From contig SFFY01000062.1 in assembly GCA_004556745.1 (NCBI GenBank), forward strand, positions 1 to 10,743: 10,743 nt of DNA, read 5' to 3'. The stretch is from Bacteroidales bacterium. Its GTDB lineage: Bacteria; Bacteroidota; Bacteroidia; Bacteroidales; Bacteroidaceae. The translations under genes were made by a program, and so were the position numbers. A model generated the notes under the pieces. That model searched no databases. It was not told where the DNA came from and saw only the letters and a program-made list of their open reading frames with translations. This document shows, one piece after another, positions 5,408 to 10,743 of this stretch (position 1 is the stretch's first letter; each line of letters opens with the position of its first letter).

Positions 5408-6799
5408 TTATTCTCTGAAGTACAGGTCAAGGAGCCGCCCAAGCTCGCGGTACACGGGGAAGTCCATGATCGGAAAATGCACAAAGCCGATGCGGTCGTG
5501 CGCCCCGTCCGTACTGCTGAACCAAGCGTCGCCCGGGGAGAAGGTGCGAGGTGCACCGAGGTCGAGCAGGCGTTCCGCGCCCCATATGAGCCGCGCCTCG
5601 GGAAGCGTCGGCTTGAAGAGGACGCGGGTGCTGCACGCCGAGCGCAGCATCGACGGCAAGCCCCCCTCCTCAACAGACGCCTCGGCGATCGAGATGATGG
5701 CGTAGCAGCCCGCGCTCGCCCCCATCGTTACGATGCGCTTCACCAGCCCATCAAACGTCGCAAGGCAGTAATCGGGGTCCTCCTTGCTCGCGCGCTTGGG
5801 AAACAGCGTGCGGAGTGCCACGTACTCATCCATGAAGAGAAGCGAAACGTGAAGCCCCGCATCCCACCAGTGCACGGCGTCTCCCGTCTCTGTCGACCTG
5901 TCGTTGAGGAAGCTCTGTCGCTCTTTGATGCTGTCGGCGAACCGTGATAACGCAGACAGGATTGCGCGAGCGTCCCCGTCAGCATTCAGTGAAACCACGC
6001 GAGGAAGTCGGGAGGGCTCGGCCTGCTTGGGGTCTATGATGAGGACTTGCGATCCGTGTCCGTCAGGACCAGCCAACAGGGCTTGGAGCAAGAGGGCGAT
6101 CACGCCCGTGGTCTTTCCAGCGATGAGCATGGAACCGGAGGTGCGGAGGTCGATGCTCGTGCCGTTTTGAACGCGGAATTCGTAGGCGTTCGCCGGGCAC
6201 AAATCCTCGACACGCGATGCCTTGATCTCTCGATGCAACGTCACATCTTCAAGGAAGAAGGTCACTTGATTGCATGCGACGTCTGCTTCGGCAAGTACGA
6301 CGGCGTAGCGGGAGAACCTTCCGCGAAGTCGGGAGCTAATGCTAGGTCCCATCTTCGATATTTCTTCTGCCGTTGAGGATGAGGTTGAGATGGCGAGCTC
6401 GAACTGTCCAGGAGCCGTCTCTTTGCAAGAGATGTCGGGAAGAAGCTCGCCTTCTCGCAGGTGTAGAGGATTCCCGTAACGTGGATCAAAGAGCCCCTTC
6501 CTAATGCGTGCATGCAACCGTGTTGATTCAGATAGCATGACGTAATGTGTGATCCCTCCCGCAAACAACATGGTCCCAGCGAGGCTAAGAGTGGCCGCTG
6601 CGGAGGTAAGGTTGCCGCCAAACGCCATCACCGTACTGGGCTCTATGGCGATGGGCGCAAGAATGGTGTTCACGAATAGCCCGATGCAATAAACGCACGC
6701 GGCGACCGCAAATAAAGCGACCCCCAGCACACAAAGCTTTGCGCTGGGGGTCGAATACACGATCGCCGGTGCGCCACTGGAGTAACGCACCACAATCAC
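5408..6799 (-). CDS. FtsK/TcpA-like DNA translocase with altered P-loop
   Basis: Membrane-anchored DNA pump of 463 residues, like Tn916 Orf21 and actinobacterial Tra proteins, that would move or couple element DNA in transfer. Two N-terminal hydrophobic segments (about 22-50 and 58-88) precede a cytosolic ATPase domain. VLIIDPKQAE (252-261) and Walker B LLFMDEY (320-326) are typical, and ASAGCYAIISIAEAS (361-375) fits the sensor strand. The Walker A region reads GSMLIAGKTTGV (222-233), where a GxTGSGK[ST] motif is expected, so about five residues seem lost in frame. ATP binding may be impaired. The start is GTG at 6799, directly after the previous stop codon, with GAAGGG a few bases upstream. 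It belongs to a leftward operon with the small gene before it. Confidence 0.85.
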   Translation of the reverse strand: MIVVRYSSGAPAIVYSTPSAKLCVLGVALFAVAACVYCIGLFVNTILAPIAIEPSTVMAFGGNLTSAAATLSLAGTMLFAGGITHYVMLSESTRLHARIRKGLFDPRYGNPLHLREGELLPDISCKETAPGQFELAISTSSSTAEEISKMGPSISSRLRGRFSRYAVVLAEADVACNQVTFFLEDVTLHREIKASRVEDLCPANAYEFRVQNGTSIDLRTSGSMLIAGKTTGVIALLLQALLAGPDGHGSQVLIIDPKQAEPSRLPRVVSLNADGDARAILSALSRFADSIKERQSFLNDRSTETGDAVHWWDAGLHVSLLFMDEYVALRTLFPKRASKEDPDYCLATFDGLVKRIVTMGASAGCYAIISIAEASVEEGGLPSMLRSACSTRVLFKPTLPEARLIWGAERLLDLGAPRTFSPGDAWFSSTDGAHDRIGFVHFPIMDFPVYRELGRLLDLYFRE

Positions 6800-7147
6800 C
6801 TAGCCCTTCGCGGGGATGACGGTAATGCCGTCCGCCGTGATGGACAACTGGTTGCGATAATCACCGTAAACCTTTGCGACCACGCCGGTGGGAATGACGT
6901 GCTGATTGACGGGAATCTCGATATCGTTCGAAACCTTGATGGAAAGCTTCTCGAAACGATTGCTGACCACCTCGCCTTCGTTTTGGTGATACTGCGTGTT
7001 ATCGGTTGTGATCACCACGTCGATCTTGGTGCCGCGATGCTCTTTGGTGTTTTAATCAACCCATTTACCACCTCCGACACAAAGGAAACGCTTGCCTTTC
7101 GCAAAAGCTTCCCAATCGAACTTCATAAACTGATTCAATTTCCTCAT
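6800..7147 (-). pseudogene. Small conserved element protein, interrupted by in-frame TAA
   Basis: From ATG 7147, with an excellent AGAGGAG at 7155-7161, the frame reads MRKLNQFMKFDWEAFAKGKR and on to GGGKWVD, then TAA (7054-7052). It continues without a frame change as NTKEHRGTKIDVVITTDNTQ and on to SNRFEKLSIKV, VYGDYRNQLSITADGITV and the final stop at 6802-6800. The parts before and after fit one ~115-residue protein of the type found upstream of FtsK-like genes in small coriobacterial and Firmicute elements (from memory; no function known). The downstream piece has only GTG starts without a ribosome binding site, so a single broken gene is the best reading. It abuts the translocase gene. 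Confidence 0.65.
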
Positions 7148-7169
7148 ACTCGAACTCCTCTCAATCCAA

Positions 7170-7493
7170 TTATTTGCTGACTCCGCGTTGCGGCTCGCCG
7201 TGGACATCGAGATAGAGGCGCAGGACGTTGCGCAAGATCTCCTCGACATTTCTTGTTGCGGCATGAAGATCATCGTCCCCAAACATTGCCCCATGGAGCT
7301 TCGTGTGGGCACAAAGAATCTGGCGATACATGACGCGAGAGAACATCTCTTCGGCCTTCAGGGCATGTCGAACAGCTCGTTCAGAACAAGTCGGCATGCT
7401 CGCCGAAGACTCCTTTATAGACGACATTGCCGTACTGGTTGTTGAGATGGAGCCGCATTCAAACGGTCCGCGCATGATCTTCGGTCGGGTCAT
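7170..7493 (-). pseudogene. Small element gene, apparently frameshifted
   Basis: An open frame of 107 codons starts at ATG 7493 with AGGAAAGAGG (7499-7508) upstream and ends at 7170. Its second half (about ERAVRHALKAEEMFSRVMYR through DDDLHAATRNVEEILRNVLRLY) looks genuine, with C/G at third positions. In the first half this frame gives a Ser/Thr-rich string, while another frame from ATG 7458 to TGA 7381 reads LHLNNQYGNVVYKGVFGEH with clear C-ending codons. The true protein probably switched from that frame to this one near 7380, so one or more small indels have broken the gene. The product is unrecognised. It is the first small gene of the transfer operon, 22 bases before the next. Confidence 0.5.
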
Positions 7494-7854
7494 ACACACC
7501 TCTTTCCTAAAATTGGATATTACCGACGATTCGTCAACCGTCATCGAGCACTCGGTGAGCACATCATGCCATAAGCTTCTGAGCTGGGATTATTTCGCAA
7601 GGACCTGTCGTTCTCGACGTCCTCTGATGAGAAGAAGTGGGGCGTAATGATGACAAAGTATTCAATCACGGAACAAACACAATTTAATAATCACCCAGAT
7701 GGGGCAAATATGGACATCCAGATATTGAATCGTCGGTATCGTTGGTGTCGCTGAGCCTTCAGGCTGAGGGGGATGGGCCATTTGCGCTGAGTTGCTTGCA
7801 AAACGGGGGAGGGGATATCAGAAGAAGGCGGCTTGCAGAAGACATGCCTGAGCG
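7494..7854. other. Gap between cargo gene and transfer operon
   Basis: About 360 bases with no credible ORF. It should hold the end of the ABC-F transcript and the promoter of the transfer operon. A weak leftward candidate is TTGTGT then TACTTT with a 16-base gap near 7655-7682. No clear terminator with a T-tract was found after the ABC-F stop codon. Confidence 0.3.
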
Positions 7855-9393
7855 CTAGAGGAGGGGCTGACCAATAGTGTGCTCCTCTTCTGGGGCCAAA
7901 TCCAAGCGGAGGGGGCATGAGGCCGAGAGGAACTGCTCGTCATGGCTCACCAAAACAAGCGCGCCGGGAAAGGCGGAAAGCGCTCGCTCGAGTGCCTCCA
8001 CCGAGTGCAGGTCCAGGTGATTCGTGGGTTCGTCCATGACGATGATTTCGGGGGCATCTAGTATACCGCGGGCGAGCATGAGCTTCCGCAGCTCCCCCGG
8101 GCTGATGTTCTCGCCGGACAATATTCGTTCGGGATCCGAATTGAGTTGCGCAACGATCGAAAGCAGGGCTCCACGTTCGGCTTGGGGCAGGTCCTTGATT
8201 TCCGAGAGGAATTCAATTGAGGATGAATCGTCGACTTCCTGAGGGATATACAGCGTGCGAATGTCCAATCCCGTGGCCTTGCGGCCTTCCAATATCTCCA
8301 GGATATGCTTGACCAGTGTTGTTTTCCCCGCTCCGTTGGGGCCGCTTATGCCCAGATGATCGGTATTTCCCAGATAAATCTCGGGAACCCGCAAAGATTG
8401 CCTCGGGCCGCACGGTATGCGATCTGAGCTGACGTGAATCAGTGTTTTGCGCGGGCTGGGTTGCGCTTCCATCCACAAGGTGCTTTCGTAGCGCTTTTCG
8501 ACATGGTGGGCGTCGACGGCGGCTTGCGCGCGCTGGATTCGGGAGTCCATGCGCGAAGCGAGCTTGCCCGCAACGCCGTCTCTGCCAGTGAGAATGGCGA
8601 GTTTGATTCGTGCTTTCGCGTCGTGATCCTTCGGATCGACATGACGGGCGCTTCTCTTGGATGCGGACCGTGAGGCGTTTTCAACGCGCCTGATATACTC
8701 AGCCTTCATGCGCTTTTCTTCGGATCGCGCAATCGATTTGGCCCGCGCCGCGCTTTCGCGCTCCAGATTCGCCTGCGAGCGAGCTTGGGAGTAGTTGCCG
8801 GGGCGCATGGTGACGTGCCCCGACTCAAAGCACAGGCAGTCCTTTGCCAAGGAGTCGAGCAACGCACGGTCGTGCGAGACGAGGAGGCCAATACCCTTGT
8901 ACTCGGCGAGTGCTTTGCAAATCTGCCTTCTGCATTCTGCGTCCACATGGTTAGTCGGTTCATCCATTGCCAGAAGATCGGGATTCTGCCAAAGCGCGAC
9001 GGCTATTTGAATTTTCTTCTGCTCGCCACCGGAGAGCTCGGAAAAACGCCAGAGCATATCATCGGTGATGCGGAGCATCCTTCTGAGGTGCGTGGTCGCC
9101 GGGGCGAAGTCGCACGCAAAATCGAAGAGCATGGGCGGTTCGACTCCGGCTTCTTGCGCGCAATATGCGGAGACGAGACGCGGTGAAACGACGCCGCGAT
9201 CTGGAATCAGAAGTCCGCACGCAATGCGGACGAAAGTTGATTTCCCGCACCCGTTGTCTCCGACGATGCCGTGCCAGCCGGGGGCAAATGTCGCCGACAC
9301 GTTGTCGAGTGCGGGCATTGCGCTGCCAGGATATGCATAAGTAATATGGGAAAGAACGAGGGTGGTGGAGCTGTTCAAATTGGTTCTTGACAT
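7855..9393 (-). CDS. ABC-F family ATPase, possible ribosome-protection (antibiotic resistance) protein
   Basis: Soluble protein of 512 residues with two fused nucleotide-binding domains and no membrane segments, the ABC-F plan. NBD1: GDNGCGKS (45-52), signature SGGEQ (121-125), Walker B LLAMDEP (140-146) with catalytic Glu145, H-loop His174. A long basic linker (about 195-310) follows, the region that reaches the peptidyl-transferase centre in resistance-type members. NBD2: GPNGAGKTT (351-359), SPGE (431-434), IIVMDEP (450-456), SHDEQF (483-488). Start ATG 9393 with GAGGAGG close upstream. Location on a mobile element, a long leader and a hairpin over the ribosome binding site favour a drug-protection role (Lsa/Msr/Vga-like classes). 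The drug spectrum cannot be read, and a housekeeping translation factor is the alternative. Confidence 0.88.
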   Translation of the reverse strand: MSRTNLNSSTTLVLSHITYAYPGSAMPALDNVSATFAPGWHGIVGDNGCGKSTFVRIACGLLIPDRGVVSPRLVSAYCAQEAGVEPPMLFDFACDFAPATTHLRRMLRITDDMLWRFSELSGGEQKKIQIAVALWQNPDLLAMDEPTNHVDAECRRQICKALAEYKGIGLLVSHDRALLDSLAKDCLCFESGHVTMRPGNYSQARSQANLERESAARAKSIARSEEKRMKAEYIRRVENASRSASKRSARHVDPKDHDAKARIKLAILTGRDGVAGKLASRMDSRIQRAQAAVDAHHVEKRYESTLWMEAQPSPRKTLIHVSSDRIPCGPRQSLRVPEIYLGNTDHLGISGPNGAGKTTLVKHILEILEGRKATGLDIRTLYIPQEVDDSSSIEFLSEIKDLPQAERGALLSIVAQLNSDPERILSGENISPGELRKLMLARGILDAPEIIVMDEPTNHLDLHSVEALERALSAFPGALVLVSHDEQFLSASCPLRLDLAPEEEHTIGQPLL

Positions 9394-9431
9394 TGTGCCT
9401 CCTCGGCATGGGAGGCCGCGTTTTGCCGCAT
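9375..9431 (-). CDS. Possible upstream ORF overlapping the ABC-F start
   Basis: ATG 9431 opens an 18-codon frame, MRQNAASHAEEAQCQEPI, that passes through the ABC-F ribosome binding site and start codon in another frame. Translation of it would disrupt the hairpin at 9397-9416. Its own ribosome binding site is weak, so it may be chance. Confidence 0.25.
   Translation of the reverse strand: MRQNAASHAEEAQCQEPI
9397..9416 (-). promoter_or_regulatory. Hairpin hiding the ABC-F ribosome binding site
   Basis: On the transcript GCCTCC (9416-9411) pairs with GGAGGC (9402-9397) around an 8-base loop. The second arm is the ribosome binding site itself, 3 bases before the start codon. Six GC-rich pairs would reduce initiation unless opened, as in translational attenuators of ribosome-targeting resistance genes. 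Confidence 0.5.
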
Positions 9432-9467
9432 ATGCTCTGATTGGCTCGTTCCGACCAACGTGAACGC

Positions 9468-9507
9468 CCGTCGACTCGAGTCAAGCTGAAAGAAAATGAG
9501 TCGACGG
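9468..9507 (-). promoter_or_regulatory. Leader hairpin upstream of ABC-F
   Basis: CCGTCGACTC (9468-9477) and its exact complement (9498-9507) form a 10-bp stem with a 20-base loop, about 75 bases before the gene. There is no T-tract after it on the minus strand, so it is more likely a leader structure than a terminator. Confidence 0.45.
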
Positions 9508-9704
9508 CAATGCTCGCAAAGGTAGTGTTTAGGATATACGAGGATCAGTGAAAAGACGATACGACAAATGTGCAGCCAGATTTATTCTTGGATAGATGGC
9601 AATTTGCAAATTGGCGTCGATATGTATCGTCTACAGCTTCACGAATCCTTTTCCTTTCCGGGGCGCTGGCTTGGCATATGGGCCTGCGCTGAATTCTTCC
9701 GTAG

Positions 9705-9733
9705 AGTCTAACAAAGCAATAATGCGGACGCAA
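9705..9733 (-). promoter_or_regulatory. Candidate promoter of the ABC-F gene
   Basis: Leftward TTGCGT (9728-9733) and TAGACT (9705-9710) with a 17-base gap. It would give a leader of about 300 bases holding two hairpins. The intervening 9408-9704 region has no convincing gene on either strand. Confidence 0.35.
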
Positions 9734-9851
9734 GGAGGCGTTGCGTCTGAAAGCACGCCATTGCGTTGGACGCTTGAAGGGGTTTGCAAGTCGATTGAAA
9801 GAATACTAGTGCATCCGCTTCTTGTAACTAGCATGCGATGGTGGGCGTCGT

Positions 9852-10215
9852 TGTTAGCGCCGGGCGATTTTAGCCGCTAATAGTCAACCGATTTTGACCA
9901 ATCCCGGTCACCGAATAATGGCCACCGTGCCTCCCCGCCGCCACTACGCTGGTGGCGCCAACACGCCGCCCTCGACAGGCTGCTCGACAAGGCGTCGGTG
10001 TTCGTGATGCGGGGCCCGAGCTACCGCGGCAGGGGGCTCGACACGTACTCGGTGGAGGCCGTCCCCCAGGCGGTGAAGGTGAGGGGGATCCAGCCCGAGG
10101 GGATGTAGGAATGCGATAGGAAAGTCATAGATGCGGGCGTGTTGGCCAAAATGGGTCGGCCGGGATTGGTCAATCTCGGCCGACTATATTTGGCTAAATT
10201 TTTCCGACACTAACA
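9852..10215. mobile_element. Internally deleted IS21-family relic
   Basis: The first 75 bases (9852-9926) and the inverted last 75 (10141-10215) match without gaps at 53 positions, begin TGTTAG and end CTAACA, and are flanked by the 4-bp duplication TCGT (9848-9851 and 10216-10219). Each end carries three similar motifs about 24 bases apart (ATTTTAGCC, ATTTTGACC, AATGGCC on the left), as expected of the multiple transposase sites in IS21-family ends. Inside, only the last ~50 codons of an IstB-like helper remain. At 364 bp it lacks istA and most of istB, so it could move only with a helper in trans. Confidence 0.75.
9930..10108 (+). pseudogene. IstB-like transposition helper, C-terminal fragment
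   Basis: The frame reads WWRQHAALDRLLDKASVF then VMRGPSYRGRGLDTYSVEAV and ends EGM-TAG at 10108. LDRLL followed by GPSYR is the C-terminal signature of IstB ATPases (DnaC-like helpers of IS21 transposases). Base composition is much richer in GC than the surroundings. The ATPase core is missing, so it cannot function. The left limit is approximate. Confidence 0.65.
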
Positions 10216-10327
10216 TCGTGAATGTTGAGCGAGGTCATCGACTTGATTTTTCTGGTGTTTGAGATATTAGCTTTCGCGATTTACCCTCCAAATTGCAGAG
10301 GTTTGAGACGACCGGAAAGGAATGCTT

Positions 10328-10432
10328 ATGCTCGATTCTCCGTTCTTCAGCTACTGGGGAAAGGCGAAAGGAGTTGCTTTTCTCCATCACGGCAATATCG
10401 CATCGGGGCTCAAAGTCGTAAAAACGTCGTAA
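10328..10432 (+). CDS. Small ORF of unknown function, possible Cas3 5' fragment
   Basis: A 34-codon frame with a strong ribosome binding site (GGAAAGGA at 10314-10321, 6 bases before ATG). It begins MLDSPFFSYWGKAKGV. The YWGKA motif near the N-terminus recalls type I-E Cas3 proteins (YWGKS in E. coli Cas3), but what follows (AFLHHGNIASGLKVVKTS) does not, so it may be a captured 5' end that has diverged, or chance. It is the only rightward gene candidate of the element apart from the IS relic. Its last codons overlap the arm-type sites. Confidence 0.3.
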   Translation: MLDSPFFSYWGKAKGVAFLHHGNIASGLKVVKTS

Positions 10433-10433
10433 G
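10415..10433. promoter_or_regulatory. Candidate integrase arm-type sites, right end
   Basis: Two direct copies of GTCGTAA at 10415 and 10426, 11 bases apart, matching the cluster at 2727-2763 near the left end. They lie about 60 bases inside attR. The function is inferred from symmetry. Confidence 0.5.
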
Positions 10434-10462
10434 GTACGCGATATGGTTCGCCGGGATCCTAA

Positions 10463-10525
10463 CTAGCTAGGCATTTTTCTGAATCTGCAGATGTTCCCAT
10501 GACAGATAAACAGTACGCGTTGCAT
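10463..10525 (-). pseudogene. Orphaned 5' end of the LMW-PTP gene
   Basis: ATG 10525 opens MQRVLFICHGNICR, the same N-terminus as the intact phosphatase at 2608 (MRKILFVCHGNICR), then runs into element DNA as FRKMPS and stops at TAG 10465-10463. A ribosome binding site AAAGG lies about 10 bases upstream. This is the original chromosomal start, cut off from the gene body by insertion of the element. Confidence 0.85.
10488..10506. repeat. attR core
   Basis: CAGATGTTCCCATGACAGA, identical to 2571-2589. To its right lies the chromosomal 5' end of the phosphatase gene and to its left the element. Outside the core the two copies differ by scattered wobble changes on one side and completely on the other. 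Confidence 0.85.
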
Positions 10526-10585
10526 AGGGCGATACCTTTCATATAGAAGGCTGCTAAAGAGTCGAAGCCGGGCGCATACCAAGTT

Positions 10586-10743
10586 TTATTTCTTGGCCAG
10601 TTTGAAGTAGCGCTCAAATATCAATTCGAAAACGTAATAGAACATCAATCGGCTGTCGAGGTCCATGCTGCCCAAGCGGATTTCTTTTTGCACGGTGTAG
10701 ATAGGGTAGTCGGCTAGTTTCGAGAGGGAATTTCGAGAAAAGC
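10586..10743 (-). CDS. Unrecognised protein, C-terminal end only
   Basis: Leftward gene entering from beyond the window, with 52 codons visible up to TAA at 10588-10586. The tail reads SRNSLSKLADYPIYTVQKEI, RLGSMDLDSRLMFYYVFELI and FERYFKLAKK. It is hydrophobic and aromatic-rich with a basic end, and has no motif I can name. It lies about 60 bases upstream of the original phosphatase start in the same direction, so the two probably formed an operon before the insertion. Confidence 0.6.
   Translation of the reverse strand, partial: FSRNSLSKLADYPIYTVQKEIRLGSMDLDSRLMFYYVFELIFERYFKLAKK

Larger units (their letters stand above)
2590..10487. mobile_element. Integrated AICE/IME-like element with Tn916-type integrase
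   Basis: About 7.9 kb bounded by a 19-bp direct repeat. It contains a tyrosine integrase next to the left end, a HUH/SF3 replication initiator, an FtsK-like translocase, two small damaged genes and an ABC-F cargo gene, all on the minus strand. There is no type IV secretion module. Integrase, Rep and FtsK-like pump match the known plan of actinobacterial integrative and conjugative elements, in which double-stranded DNA is moved by a single pump, and also of small mobilisable elements. Nonsense and frameshift lesions in the replication and transfer genes suggest it no longer moves on its own. Confidence 0.85.
10216..10487. other. Right-end region of the element
   Basis: About 270 bases outside the IS relic. 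They hold a short ORF (10328-10432), the right arm-type sites and the remainder up to the att core. The longer open frame from 10222 has poor codon use and is not supported. No other gene is visible. Confidence 0.3.

Noticed and set aside
4717..7054. Genetic recoding of stop codons in the element
   Set aside because: The two interrupted genes use different stop codons (TAG and TAA), and other element genes end normally on both TAG and TAA, so simple reassignment does not fit.
9545..9880. ORFs of 62-94 codons on both strands upstream of ABC-F
   Set aside because: No protein-like text or third-position bias, and the rightward one runs into the IS relic end. The region is better read as leader and promoter.
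10222..10470. 82-codon rightward ORF near the right end
   Set aside because: No ribosome binding site, odd composition, and it overlaps the better-supported short ORF at 10328 and the arm sites.

Overview
The window suggests a high-GC gut Coriobacteriia genome, most like Collinsella. This rests on protein style, strong GC bias at third codon positions in the chromosomal genes, and AGGAGG-type ribosome binding sites; I ran no database search. Two chromosomal flanks surround one integrated mobile element of about 7.9 kb.

Left flank (1-2589). The 5' end of a probable MarR-type regulator gene points left. It is followed by about 590 bases of gene-free DNA packed with inverted repeats: a 12-bp hairpin, a ~100-base imperfect palindrome, a 19-bp REP-like palindrome and a 152-bp MITE-like element. 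Next is a two-gene operon, pyridoxal/pyridoxamine kinase and a small Cys-rich TIGR04076-like protein, overlapping by 8 bases. A quartet of inverted 19-mers then separates this operon from a convergent low-molecular-weight protein tyrosine phosphatase (LMW-PTP) gene.

Mobile element (about 2590-10487). A 19-bp sequence coding for the LMW-PTP catalytic loop is repeated at both ends (2571-2589 and 10488-10506). The right copy still carries the original 5' end of the phosphatase gene, reading MQRVLFICHGNIC and then garbage. The left copy is joined to an element-supplied ribosome binding site, start codon and first codons, so the gene is rebuilt. All element genes read leftward. In transcription order they are an ABC-F ATPase cargo gene with a structured leader, a frameshifted small gene, a small conserved gene broken by TAA, an FtsK/TcpA-like translocase with an altered P-loop, a replication initiator (HUH endonuclease plus SF3-type helicase) broken by TAG, and an intact Tn916-type tyrosine integrase. 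No type IV secretion genes and no separate relaxase or excisionase are visible. The plan resembles the minimal integrase/Rep/FtsK elements of actinobacteria (AICE-like) more than full Tn916. Integrase and cargo are intact while replication and transfer genes carry lesions, so the element looks stranded.

A 364-bp internally deleted IS21-family relic with ~75-bp ends and a 4-bp target duplication sits near the right end. The right flank holds the orphaned phosphatase 5' end and the 3' end of an unrecognised gene.
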